A DNA stretch of 9,213 bases, from the NCBI GenBank assembly GCA_044356825.1, contig JBIKVM010000120.1, positions 1 to 9,213 on the forward strand, given 5' to 3'. The position numbers were made by a program, and so were the translations under genes. A model generated the notes under the pieces. The model searched no databases and was not told the DNA's origin. It worked only from the letters and a program-made list of their open reading frames with translations. Source of the stretch: JAUREX01 sp044356825. Its GTDB lineage: Bacteria; Pseudomonadota; Alphaproteobacteria; Rhodobacterales; Rhodobacteraceae. The stretch's first letter is position 1. Each line of letters begins with the position of its first letter. Positions 1 to 7,063 of the stretch are shown in pieces.

Positions 1-1139
1 TAGAGAGCCAGTAAACGCTTCATCCGGGCAACGGCCAGTTCGGGATCGCGCAGCACTCCGCAGCCGTCGGCGAGGCGGAAGGCTTCGGTGAAATAGGGCA
101 GGGGCCGCATGGCCTGCGCGCCGCCCAGCATGATGAAATGGTCCTGAAAACCGTTGAGCCAGGCCAGGAACACCACGCCCGTCTTGTAGAATTGCGTGGG
201 CGCACGGAAGATCAGCCGCGCGAGCGGCACCGTCGGGTCGAGTGTCGCGCGGAACCCTGCCGCATCGCCCGCGCCGAGGCGCCCTACCGCATGCGCCGCC
301 GCCGCCGCCAGCGGATCGAAGATCCCGAGCAGCGCATGGCTGAAGCCCTGCGCATCGCCCTCGATCAGTTCGGGATAGTTGAAATCGTCGCCCGTATACA
401 TCTTCACGCCGTCGGGCAGCCGGCGGCGCATCGCGATTTCCTTGTCCTTGTCGAGCAGGCTGATCTTGATGCCGTCCACCTTGGCCCGGTTGTCCGCGAT
501 GATCCCGAGCACGGTCTCGAGCGCGTCCTCGAAGCGGGCGGCACCCCAATACCCCGCAAGGGCTGGGTCGAACATCTCTCCCAGCCAGTGCAGGATCACC
601 GGGTGGTCGCACGCCTCGAGGACGCGCCCATAGACCTGCGCATAATCCTCGGGGCTGCGGGCAACGCGCGCCAGTGCGCGGCTCGCCATGAGCACGATGC
701 GCGCATCGAGCCGCTGGATCGCCTCAACCTGGTCGAGGTAGGCGCGCGTGACATCCTCGAGCCCGCGCGCCTGCGCCGGATCAAGCTGGTCTGTGCCGCA
801 GCCATTGGCCACCATCGCATCGGGCACCTCGGCGCGCGTGCGCGCGATCAGCTCATGCGCGCCGCCCCAGTCGAGGCCCATGCCCCGCTGCGCGGTATCC
901 ATCGCCTCGGCGATCCCGAGCCCAAGTCCGGCGAGGTGGCGGCGAAAGGCCATGGTGGCATCCCAGTCGATCGCCGCGCGCCCGCTCGGGTCCGCAGCCG
1001 AGAACGGGTCGGCGACGACATGGGCCGCGCAATAGACGGTGCGCACCGCGCCGGCGGGGAGGGGCGCCTCGGGCAGGGGGTGCGCGCGCAGGACGTAGTC
1101 GGTGCGGCGCCCCTCGGAATCGGGCAGGGAGATCTTCAT
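1..1139 (-). CDS. DUF993 family protein (dihydrodipicolinate synthase-like TIM barrel), 3' end cut by window edge
   Basis: The frame opens with ATG at 1139 and stays open to the left edge, giving 379 codons. That is close to the roughly 380-390 residues I expect for DUF993, so only the extreme C terminus should be missing. Diagnostic stretches are HWLGEMFDP (about residues 184-192), DGIKISLLD (222-230) and YTGDDFNYPELI (248-259). In the class I aldolase/DapA superfamily a barrel lysine forms a Schiff base with the substrate; K225 in DGIKISLLD is the obvious candidate, which is inference. The family has no firmly assigned reaction that I know of. From memory its genes often sit beside sugar oxidoreductases and sugar-phosphate isomerases, suggesting a retro-aldol or lyase step in sugar or polyol breakdown. 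A GAGAGG ribosome site lies about 7 bases before the ATG. The gene starts 10 bases after the SDR stop, so the two form one operon, and further operon members may lie beyond the left edge. Confidence 0.88.
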   Translation of the reverse strand, partial: MKISLPDSEGRRTDYVLRAHPLPEAPLPAGAVRTVYCAAHVVADPFSAADPSGRAAIDWDATMAFRRHLAGLGLGIAEAMDTAQRGMGLDWGGAHELIARTRAEVPDAMVANGCGTDQLDPAQARGLEDVTRAYLDQVEAIQRLDARIVLMASRALARVARSPEDYAQVYGRVLEACDHPVILHWLGEMFDPALAGYWGAARFEDALETVLGIIADNRAKVDGIKISLLDKDKEIAMRRRLPDGVKMYTGDDFNYPELIEGDAQGFSHALLGIFDPLAAAAAHAVGRLGAGDAAGFRATLDPTVPLARLIFRAPTQFYKTGVVFLAWLNGFQDHFIMLGGAQAMRPLPYFTEAFRLADGCGVLRDPELAVARMKRLLAL

Positions 1140-1149
1140 GGCGGGCCTC

Positions 1150-1917
1150 TCAGAAGCGGGGCACGAGCATACCGGCATCGGCCGAGATCGCCTGGCCCGT
1201 GGTATAGGGCAGCCGCCCCGTGGCAAGCGTCGCAATGATCGCGCCGATCTCGGAGGGCTCGCCTACCCGTGGCAGGAGGGTGAGGCCCTCGGCGGCACGC
1301 TTGCGGTAGGTCTCGATCACGGGAGCCGTCATGTCGGTAGCGATCAGGCCGGGCTGGATGTCATAGACCGCGATGCCCTCGGGCCCGAGCCGGACCGCAA
1401 GCGCCTTCGACACCATCGCGGCGGCGGCCTTGCTGGCGCAGTATTCCGCGCGCTGCACCGCGACAGCCACCGCGTTCGAGGAGGTGACGTTGACGATCGC
1501 GTGGAAGAGCCCGGCGGGGCGCGGCCGCGCCAACAGCCGCCGCGCGAAGGCCTGCGAGAGAAAGAACATCGCCCGCGCGTTCACGTCTAGGCAGCGATCC
1601 CAGCTTTCGGGGCTGACCTCGAGCAGGTCGCCTCGCCGCATCACGCCCACGCCCGCGTTGTTGACAAGCGTCGTGAGCGGGCCGAGCACCGTCTCGATCC
1701 GTGCGAGTTCGCCGTCGTGGCGCCCGATCTCGGTCACGTCGAAGGCAGCAGCCAGCACGGGCACGCCGTGCGCCGCAATCCGCGCCACCGCGCCGGCGAG
1801 TTCGTCATCGGCGGCAGGGCCGTTGAGCGCGATTGCGAAGCCCTCGCGCGCCAGCGCCTCGGCCGTCGCAAGGCCGATCCCGCGCGACGATCCGGTGACG
1901 AGTGCGACCTGCCTCAT
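1150..1917 (-). CDS. Short-chain dehydrogenase/reductase (classical SDR, FabG-like)
   Basis: A 255-residue cytosolic NAD(P)-dependent oxidoreductase of normal classical SDR length. Visible motifs in order are TGSSRGIG (8-15, dinucleotide binding), D60 after the third strand, NNAG (86-89), catalytic N113 in DVNAR, S146, Y159 and K163 in YCASK, and QPG at 188-190. The full N-S-Y-K tetrad is present, so the enzyme should be active. Automatic annotation would probably call it 3-ketoacyl-ACP reductase, but pairing with a DUF993 protein and lack of other fatty-acid synthesis genes favour a sugar, polyol or hydroxy-acid dehydrogenase. R12 in the glycine-rich loop is common in NADP-binding members, only a weak hint. 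The ATG has a strong AAGGAAGGAG ribosome site about 7 bases upstream. It is first gene of the operon with the DUF993 gene, and a perfect palindrome (1980-1997) lies about 60 bases before it. Substrate unknown. Confidence 0.93.
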   Translation of the reverse strand: MRQVALVTGSSRGIGLATAEALAREGFAIALNGPAADDELAGAVARIAAHGVPVLAAAFDVTEIGRHDGELARIETVLGPLTTLVNNAGVGVMRRGDLLEVSPESWDRCLDVNARAMFFLSQAFARRLLARPRPAGLFHAIVNVTSSNAVAVAVQRAEYCASKAAAAMVSKALAVRLGPEGIAVYDIQPGLIATDMTAPVIETYRKRAAEGLTLLPRVGEPSEIGAIIATLATGRLPYTTGQAISADAGMLVPRF

Positions 1918-1979
1918 GCGCGGGCTCCTTCCTTGCAGCGTCTCGAAGCCTGTCGCGCACGGGACGCTGCGTCAGACAT

Positions 1980-1997
1980 TGTAACCGCGCGGTTACA
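1980..1997. promoter_or_regulatory. Perfect 18-bp palindromic operator before the SDR-DUF993 operon
   Basis: The sequence TGTAACCGCGCGGTTACA is a perfect inverted repeat. It lies in the 188-base gap upstream of the SDR gene, about 63 bases before its ATG. On the minus strand TACAAT (1983-1978), one base off a consensus -10 box, overlaps its edge. No good -35 box is visible at the matching distance. A repressor bound here would cover the likely promoter. The size and symmetry suit a dimeric helix-turn-helix regulator such as TetR or GntR type; which one is unknown. Related sites occur at 4484-4499 and 7064-7082. Confidence 0.72.
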
Positions 1998-2058
1998 TAT
2001 CTGCGGCCGCCCGGTCCGGTCAAGCGGTTTGTCCGTCACGCTTGCACGCCCGCGACGT

Positions 2059-2101
2059 GGCCGGCAAGGGGTGGCTGGACGGCGCGCGTCGGATGCCGGC
2101 C
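2059..2101 (-). terminator. Stem-loop just after the enoyl-CoA hydratase stop, possible terminator
   Basis: GGCCGGCA (2059-2066) and TGCCGGCC (2094-2101) form an 8-base perfect inverted repeat around a 27-base loop, which itself can fold a short GACG/CGTC stem (2078-2081 with 2087-2090). It begins 4 bases beyond the TGA of the enoyl-CoA hydratase gene. The position fits the end of the CoA-transferase operon. There is no T-run after it, so it is not a classic intrinsic terminator; it could instead block 3' exonuclease or act with Rho. In GC-rich DNA such repeats also occur by chance. Confidence 0.35.
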
Positions 2102-2105
2102 GCGT

Positions 2106-2888
2106 TCAGCCCCGCGTGCCGCCGAACTCGGGCGGGCGGCGCGCGCGAAAGGCCGCGAGCCCCTCGGCCAGATCGGCCGAGCCCGCCGCGAGCCCTCCGG
2201 CGAGGGCTTCGAGGACGCGTTCGCGATCCTCGCCCTCGGCCGCGTTGATAAGCATCTTGGACAGTTCGGTCGCGCGCGGGGCGCGCCCGCGCATCCGCTC
2301 AGCGACCTCGTGCGCCGCGGCGATGCCTGCACCCTTGGGCACGACCTGATCGACGAGGCAGTGGCCGAGTGCGGCTTCGGCCGGGAACACCTCGCCCATC
2401 AGCGCCATCCGCCGCACGATCTGGCTGCCGAAGCGGCGCACCGTGCGCTGCGTCCCGGACCAGCCCGGGATGATGCCAAGCCCGGCCTCGGGCTGGCCGA
2501 TCTTCACATGGGCCTCGGCGATGCGCAGGTCCGCGCAGGCGGCAAGTTCGAGCCCGCCGCCAAGGCAATGGCCGTTCAGCACCGCGATCACGGGTTGGGC
2601 AAGGCGGGCGAGCGCATCGAAGGCCGCATGCCCCTCGCGCACCCAGAAGCGGGCGAAGGCCTCGGGTGTCCAGGACGACCAGGCCGCAATGTCCCCGCCC
2701 GCGCAGAAGGATTTCTCCCCCTCGCCCGTCAGGATCACGACGAAGGCGTCCGACCGCTCGATCTCGCGGCAGCGCACGCCGAGTGCAGCGACCATCTCGG
2801 CATCGAGCGCGTTGAGCTTTTCCGGGCGGCGGATCGTCAGCGTCGCGATGCCGCGCTCGATCCCGAGCTGAAGGCGCGGTTCGCTCAC
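2106..2888 (-). CDS. Enoyl-CoA hydratase/isomerase (crotonase family)
   Basis: A 260-residue crotonase, the usual length for soluble enoyl-CoA hydratases. The CoA-ester oxyanion-hole regions are FCAGGDIAAW (61-70) and GHCLGGGLEL (106-115). Both catalytic glutamates of true hydratases, equivalent to Glu144 and Glu164 of the rat mitochondrial enzyme, are present: E114 in GGGLEL and E134 in GQPEAGLGIIPG, at the same 20-residue spacing. It should therefore add water across a 2-enoyl-CoA double bond, or run a related retro reaction. The start is GTG at 2888, overlapping the TGA of the CoA-transferase by four bases (GTGA). No strong ribosome site is seen, so translation probably relies on coupling to the upstream gene. 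It likely acts on the acyl-CoA made by that transferase. The acyl chain cannot be inferred. Confidence 0.93.
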   Translation of the reverse strand: MSEPRLQLGIERGIATLTIRRPEKLNALDAEMVAALGVRCREIERSDAFVVILTGEGEKSFCAGGDIAAWSSWTPEAFARFWVREGHAAFDALARLAQPVIAVLNGHCLGGGLELAACADLRIAEAHVKIGQPEAGLGIIPGWSGTQRTVRRFGSQIVRRMALMGEVFPAEAALGHCLVDQVVPKGAGIAAAHEVAERMRGRAPRATELSKMLINAAEGEDRERVLEALAGGLAAGSADLAEGLAAFRARRPPEFGGTRG

Positions 2889-4456
2889 AGCTCAAGGCCC
2901 ATGGGCTCTGGCCGGAACAGCCGGTCATCCATCACGCGCAGGTCGGGCGCAACGCGCAGGGGGGTTGCAGCACGGTCGAGCACGTCGCGCTGCAGATCGA
3001 GGCCCGGCGCGATCTCGGTCACGGTCAGGCCCTCTGGCAGGAGGCGGATCACGCACCGCTCGGTCACATAGGTGACATCCTGCCCCTGCATCATCGCGCG
3101 TCGGCCCGAGAAGGTGACGTGATCGACCTTGGGCACGAACTTCGCGATGCGTCCCTCGGTCGCGATGGCAAGGCGCCCGTCCGCAAGGTGCATCTTCGCC
3201 CCGGCATTGAAGGTGCCCGAGAAGACGATCTTGCGGGCGCGCGCGGTGATGTCGACAAAGCCCCCCGCCCCTGCCGTGCGGTGCGGCGTGGCGGCGAGCC
3301 TGCTCACGTTCACCGAGCCGTCGGCATCGACCTCGAGGAAGGACAGGAGCGTGCAGTCGAACCCGCCCGCCTGAAAATAGATGAACTGATGGGGCGAGGC
3401 GACGAACGCCTCGGCGTTCGAGGCGCAGCCGAACTTGAAATCGAGCAGCGGAACCCCGCCGACCGCACCCTGCTCGATCACCCATGTGACCTTGCCGTGG
3501 CGGCCCTCCTCGATGAGGATGCGCGGCACGTTGGCCGAGATGCCAAAGCCGATGTTGACGGCCCAGCCCGCGCGCAACTCCATCGCGACGCGGCGCGCGA
3601 TGACCTTCGCGGGGTTGAACTCGGGCAGGGCGAACCGGTCGAGGGGCTGGAACAGCTCGCCCGAGATCGCAGGATCGTAGGGGGTGGCGGTTGTCTGCAA
3701 CTGGTCCGGGGCCTCGACGATCGCATCGACGAGGATGCCCGGCACGCGCACGTCATGGGGCCGCAGCGTGCCTTGCGCCGCCACGCGGCGCACCTGCGCG
3801 ATCACGATGCCCCCGTTGGTGCGGGCCGCGAGTGCCATTTCCATCGCGCCAAGGGTCGCGCCTTCCTGCTCATAGGTCAGGTTGCCGTTCTCGTCGGCGG
3901 TGGTGGCGCGGATGATCGCGACGTCGGGGCGCAGTGCTGGAAAGTGGAGCCACGTCTCGCCGTCGAATTCTACCCGCCGCACGAGCGGCGTCTGCCGGGC
4001 GCGCGCGTTCATCGCGCAACCGTCCTGCTCGGGATCGACGAAGGTCTCCATGCCGACCTTCGTCAGCACGCCGGGCCGCTTGGCGGCCCCTTCGCGCAGC
4101 ATGTCGAAGACGATGCCCGAGGGCACGTTCCACGCGGCCAGATCGTCGGCAAGGATGCGCTGCCAGATAAGGGGCGGGTCGGCATTGGTCGGCCCCGACG
4201 GATAGGATCCGCCGATGATGCGCCGAATCATCCCCTTGTGCGCGATGTGGTCGACGCCCTTGGTGCCGAACATGTCGCCCGCCGCGATCGGGTGGATCGT
4301 CGTCAGGTCGCGCGGCGCGCCGGTCGCGACGAAGCGCTCGCCCAGCGCCTTGAGCATCGCATCGGGGCACAGCAGCCCTGACGAGGAATTGACGGCAACC
4401 GTCGCCCCGTCGGCGACAAGGGCGGCCGCCTGCGCGGCAGTCATGACCTTCGACAA
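2885..4456 (-). CDS. Acyl-CoA:acetate/3-ketoacid CoA-transferase, fused two-domain family I enzyme
   Basis: A 523-residue protein with both the alpha-like N-terminal and beta-like C-terminal CoA-transferase domains in one chain, as in YdiF-type enzymes (COG4670 group). It moves CoA from one acyl-CoA to a free carboxylic acid through a glutamyl-CoA intermediate. The catalytic glutamate should be E328 in WVIEQGAVGG. Other family-typical stretches are IHPIAAGDMFG (54-64), GSYPSGP (83-89), DPAISGE (261-267) and VDHVTFSGRRA (444-454). I prefer the TTG start at 4456: it gives the N terminus MSKVMTAAQAAAL I expect for the family and has GGGAG six bases upstream. The ATG at 4444 would shorten the protein by four residues and has AAGG only 3 bases away. 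First gene of an operon with the enoyl-CoA hydratase. The transcript starts in a region holding an operator-like site (4484-4499), divergent from the aldo/keto reductase. It most likely activates a carboxylic acid intermediate. Confidence 0.95.
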   Translation of the reverse strand: MSKVMTAAQAAALVADGATVAVNSSSGLLCPDAMLKALGERFVATGAPRDLTTIHPIAAGDMFGTKGVDHIAHKGMIRRIIGGSYPSGPTNADPPLIWQRILADDLAAWNVPSGIVFDMLREGAAKRPGVLTKVGMETFVDPEQDGCAMNARARQTPLVRRVEFDGETWLHFPALRPDVAIIRATTADENGNLTYEQEGATLGAMEMALAARTNGGIVIAQVRRVAAQGTLRPHDVRVPGILVDAIVEAPDQLQTTATPYDPAISGELFQPLDRFALPEFNPAKVIARRVAMELRAGWAVNIGFGISANVPRILIEEGRHGKVTWVIEQGAVGGVPLLDFKFGCASNAEAFVASPHQFIYFQAGGFDCTLLSFLEVDADGSVNVSRLAATPHRTAGAGGFVDITARARKIVFSGTFNAGAKMHLADGRLAIATEGRIAKFVPKVDHVTFSGRRAMMQGQDVTYVTERCVIRLLPEGLTVTEIAPGLDLQRDVLDRAATPLRVAPDLRVMDDRLFRPEPMGLEL

Positions 4457-4475
4457 AGGAAGCTCCCGGGGGTCA

Positions 4476-4502
4476 TTGCAGTAGTAACCGAACAGTTATA
4501 AA
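4476..4502 (+). promoter_or_regulatory. Candidate sigma70-type promoter of the aldo/keto reductase gene
   Basis: On the plus strand TTGCAG (4476-4481) is followed by TATAAA (4497-4502), reasonable -35 and -10 boxes separated by 15 bases. The spacing is short of the ideal 17; reading the -35 as ATTGCA gives 16. The operator-like palindrome 4484-4499 fills the spacer, a typical repressor position. AT-rich bases here stand out against the GC-rich surroundings. Confidence 0.45.
4484..4499. promoter_or_regulatory. Operator-like palindrome in the divergent CoA-transferase / aldo-keto reductase promoter region
   Basis: GTAACCGAACAGTTAT matches 12 of 16 positions of the core of the perfect palindrome at 1981-1996 and keeps its symmetric ends, TAACYG and CRGTTA. 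It lies 28 bases before the TTG start of the CoA-transferase and inside the candidate promoter of the aldo/keto reductase, so one bound dimer could control both directions. Confidence 0.62.
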
Positions 4503-4536
4503 CATAGCCAAGGAGAGGCGCGCTCTTCAAGGGCAA

Positions 4537-4587
4537 ATGCGCGTGAAGCGCGGCTGCGCCGTCTTGGGCGTCTCGGGCAGGGGGTAG
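4537..4587 (+). other. Possible 16-codon leader peptide before the aldo/keto reductase
   Basis: ATG at 4537 opens a 16-codon frame (MRVKRGCAVLGVSGRG) ending in TAG at 4585-4587, three bases before the reductase ATG and in the same frame. AAGGG lies only three bases before its ATG. Its last codons contain the G-rich ribosome site of the next gene, so translation of the leader could affect access to it. The codon content shows no amino acid run that would suggest attenuation. It may be chance. Confidence 0.2.
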
Positions 4588-4590
4588 GCG

Positions 4591-5409
4591 ATGAACATTC
4601 TCTTCCAGCGCACGCATCAGAGGTCATTCGGCACTTTTCCGCTCCGCGGTGCAGTGCTGCGCGCGGCACTCGAGGCCGCAATGGCGACAGGCTATCGCGC
4701 CATCGATACCGCGCAAGCCTATGGTAACGAGGCCGAGACGGGCGAGGCGCTCGCACAGTCGGGGATCGCGCGCGACGATCTGTGCATCACGACGAAGGTC
4801 GATATCTCGAACTTCACGCCCGACCGTTTCATCCCCTCGGTCGAGGAGTCGCTCGGCGCGCTGAAGGTCGAACAGGTCGACATGCTGCTTCTGCACTGGC
4901 CGACGCCCGGCGGCGCGATCGAGACCTCGCTCGAACTTCTGGCCGAGGCGCGCGCGCGCGGGCTCGCGCGGCACGTCGGCGTCTCGAACTACACCGCAGC
5001 GATGATGCGCCGCGCTGTGGCGGTGCTGGGCGCGGCACCCGTCGTCAACCAGGTCGAATTCCACCCGCTGCTCAATCAGGCGCGCCTTCTGGCGGCTGCG
5101 GCCGAGACGGGCATTCCGCTGTCGTCCTATTGCTCGGTCGCGCGCGGCGAGGTGTTCCGGTATCCGCTCTTCGCCGAGATCGGTGCGGGCTATGGCAAGT
5201 CGGCGGCGCAGGTCGTGCTGCGCTGGATCCTCCAGAAGGGCGTTCCGATCACCACCATGTCCACCAACGCCGCCAACATCGCGGCGAACTTTGACGTGAT
5301 GGATTTCACCCTCTCCTCGATCGACATGGGCCGGATCGAGGCGATGACGGCCACAGGCTATCGAGTCGTCGATCGTGCGCGGGTGCCTTACGCGCCGGAT
5401 TTCGACTGA
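4591..5409 (+). CDS. Aldo/keto reductase (2,5-diketogluconate reductase-like group)
   Basis: A 272-residue single-domain TIM-barrel oxidoreductase of normal length for bacterial AKRs that interconvert carbonyls and alcohols. The catalytic tetrad is complete: D39 and Y44 in IDTAQAYGN, K69 in ITTKV, and H102 in LLLHWP. Cofactor-side motifs GVSNY (130-134) and NQVEFHPLLNQ (153-163) are present. The usual basic residues of the C-terminal IPKST-NPxRI region, which bind the 2'-phosphate of NADPH, read TTMSTNAANI: lysine is M223 and arginine is N229. This points to NADH rather than NADPH, an inference. The first strand is also unusual, RSFGTFPLRG instead of the typical IGFGTFPL. The ATG has a GGGGG ribosome site about 6 bases upstream. 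The gene is divergent from the CoA-transferase, with which it shares an operator-like site, and its 3' end overlaps the GMC gene by 22 bases. Substrate unknown. Confidence 0.94.
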   Translation: MNILFQRTHQRSFGTFPLRGAVLRAALEAAMATGYRAIDTAQAYGNEAETGEALAQSGIARDDLCITTKVDISNFTPDRFIPSVEESLGALKVEQVDMLLLHWPTPGGAIETSLELLAEARARGLARHVGVSNYTAAMMRRAVAVLGAAPVVNQVEFHPLLNQARLLAAAAETGIPLSSYCSVARGEVFRYPLFAEIGAGYGKSAAQVVLRWILQKGVPITTMSTNAANIAANFDVMDFTLSSIDMGRIEAMTATGYRVVDRARVPYAPDFD

Positions 5410-7028
5410 GTGGCCGCGACCGGGGTTCGGTTGCCGCCGATCAATTCCGCGGCATGCTCGGCGATCATGATCGAGGGGGCGTTGGTGTTCGAACCCACGA
5501 GTGAGGGCATGATCGAGCTGTCGCAGATCCTGAGCCCGTCCAGGCCGTGGACCCGCAGGCGCGGATCGACGACCGCCATCGAATCGCGTCCCATCTTGCA
5601 GGTGCCAACCGGGTGATAGGACGTCCGACCATACTGGCGGGCGTAGGCCTCGAGCCCCGCGCGGCTGCGGACGGTGCTGTCGGGAAAGCGGATCTCGCGG
5701 ATATAGCCTTGCAGGGAGGGCTGGCTGAAGATCTCGCGGCTGATCCTGACCCCCTCGGTCGAGATGCGCAGATCTTCGGGATCGCCCAGAAAGTTGGGAT
5801 CGACGATGGGCGCATCGCGCGGATCGGCCGAGCGCAGCGTCACCGACCCGCGCGCCTTCGGCCGAAGCGTGTAGCTGTTGAGCGTGATGCCAGACCGCCC
5901 CGCGGGGACGCCCGGCACCCCCGCCTCTGCCCCCGCGCCGGCAAGAAAATGGAACTGAAGATCCGGAAAGGCCCGCGACCCGGGCCCGTCGGCAAACCAG
6001 AACGCCCCCCCTTCGACGACATTCGAGGTCAGGGGGCCCGTCCGGAAGAGCGCATACTGGAGCCCGGCCCAGAGCGCGCGGTCGAGGCGCTTGTAGCGAT
6101 CGAGGCTCTCGTGGCCCTTCAGTTCCGCCACGATGTCGATGCCGAAATGGTCGGTCAGGTTCTGCCCGACGCCCGGCAGGTCGTGGACGACGTCGATCCC
6201 CTGCGCGCGCAGATGCCCTGCGGGCCCGATGCCCGACAGCATCATGAGCTTGGGGCTGCCGATCGCGCCCGAAGTGACGATCACCTCGGATTCGGCTCTG
6301 AGCGTCCGGCGCCCATCGCGCGTCGCGATCTCGACCCCGACGGCGCGGCCATGCGCGACCACGATCCGCAGCACCAGCGCGTCGGTGATGACGCGCAGGT
6401 TCGGTCGGCCGAGCGCGGGGCGCAGATAGCCGACCGCCGCCGAGCAGCGGCGCGCGTTCCGCGTTGTCGTCTGGTAGAACCCTGCGCCTGCCTGTTCGGG
6501 CCCGTTGAAGTCGGCGCTGTAGGGGATGCCGAGTTCCTGGCAACTGCGCACGAAGGCGCGCGAGAGGGGGTTGGGGTCGGGAATGTTCGACACGCCAAGC
6601 GGCCCATCGGTGCCGTGCCAGGCGCCCGAAAGCACCGTGTTGCCCTCGGCGCGCAGGAAATACTTGCGGATTTCCGCGAAGGACCAGCCTTCGGCGCCTT
6701 CGTCGCGGGCCCAGCGATCGTAGTCGGTGGGGTGGCCGCGGGTGAAGATCTCGGCGTTGATCGAAGACCCCCCGCCAAGGATGCGCGCCTGCGCATAGGG
6801 GATCTCGCGGTTGTTGGCGTGCCTCTGCGGCGCCGTCACGAGGCCCCAGGTCAGTGGCCCCGTCGTCATCTTGGCAAAGCCCACCGGGATGTGGATGAGG
6901 GGGTGCCGGTCGCGCCCGCCCGCCTCGATCAGGCACACACGCGCGGTGGGATCCTCGGATAGCCGCGCCGCCAGCACGCAGCCCGCCGATCCGCCCCCGA
7001 CGATGATGTAGTCGTGCCCTGCGTCCAT
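5388..7028 (-). CDS. GMC-family FAD-dependent oxidoreductase (alcohol/choline dehydrogenase-like)
   Basis: A 546-residue flavoprotein, the usual length for bacterial GMC alcohol dehydrogenases. The N-terminal FAD site is complete: VGGGSAG (10-16) with E35 ending the second strand in CLIEAGG. The first GMC signature is in ARILGGGSSINAEIFTRG (81-98), the second in GAIGSPKLMMLSGIGP (254-269). The catalytic pair is H472 in YHPVGTCKMG and N516 in SNTNAPSIMIAEHAAE, at the His-Asn spacing of choline oxidase. It should oxidise a primary or secondary alcohol to the carbonyl, passing electrons to an unidentified acceptor. No signal peptide is seen, so it is cytoplasmic or membrane-associated. The frame continues upstream to about 7415, but the ATG at 7028 is chosen because the FAD motif follows directly and GGGAGG lies about 5 bases upstream. 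Choline, polyethylene glycol or alkanol dehydrogenase roles are possible; polyol oxidation fits the neighbours best. The gene is monocistronic here, preceded by an operator-like site, and ends inside the tail of the aldo/keto reductase. Confidence 0.94.
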   Translation of the reverse strand: MDAGHDYIIVGGGSAGCVLAARLSEDPTARVCLIEAGGRDRHPLIHIPVGFAKMTTGPLTWGLVTAPQRHANNREIPYAQARILGGGSSINAEIFTRGHPTDYDRWARDEGAEGWSFAEIRKYFLRAEGNTVLSGAWHGTDGPLGVSNIPDPNPLSRAFVRSCQELGIPYSADFNGPEQAGAGFYQTTTRNARRCSAAVGYLRPALGRPNLRVITDALVLRIVVAHGRAVGVEIATRDGRRTLRAESEVIVTSGAIGSPKLMMLSGIGPAGHLRAQGIDVVHDLPGVGQNLTDHFGIDIVAELKGHESLDRYKRLDRALWAGLQYALFRTGPLTSNVVEGGAFWFADGPGSRAFPDLQFHFLAGAGAEAGVPGVPAGRSGITLNSYTLRPKARGSVTLRSADPRDAPIVDPNFLGDPEDLRISTEGVRISREIFSQPSLQGYIREIRFPDSTVRSRAGLEAYARQYGRTSYHPVGTCKMGRDSMAVVDPRLRVHGLDGLRICDSSIMPSLVGSNTNAPSIMIAEHAAELIGGNRTPVAATQSKSGA

Positions 7029-7040
7029 CCCGCCCTCCCG

Positions 7041-7056
7041 CCGGCGCCGGCGCCGG
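7041..7056. repeat. CCGGCG tandem palindrome in the leader of the GMC gene
   Basis: CCGGCGCCGGCGCCGG is a perfect 16-bp palindrome made of a repeated CCGGCG unit. It lies 13 bases before the GMC start codon, just upstream of the ribosome site, at the 5' end of the likely mRNA. As RNA it is strongly self-complementary. It could be a low-complexity GC expansion without function. Confidence 0.5.
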
Positions 7057-7063
7057 ACGACCC

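Noticed and set aside
138..1238. A 366-codon plus-strand frame opposite the DUF993 gene
   Set aside because: The minus strand encodes a clearly recognisable DUF993 protein; the plus-strand product is arginine/histidine-rich with no motif and is a GC shadow.
3119..4381. A 420-codon plus-strand frame opposite the CoA-transferase gene
   Set aside because: The protein is compositionally biased and matches no family; the opposite strand has all CoA-transferase motifs including the active-site glutamate.
5547..6962. A 471-codon plus-strand frame opposite the GMC gene
   Set aside because: Shadow of the GMC gene; no domain, no ribosome site worth noting, biased composition.
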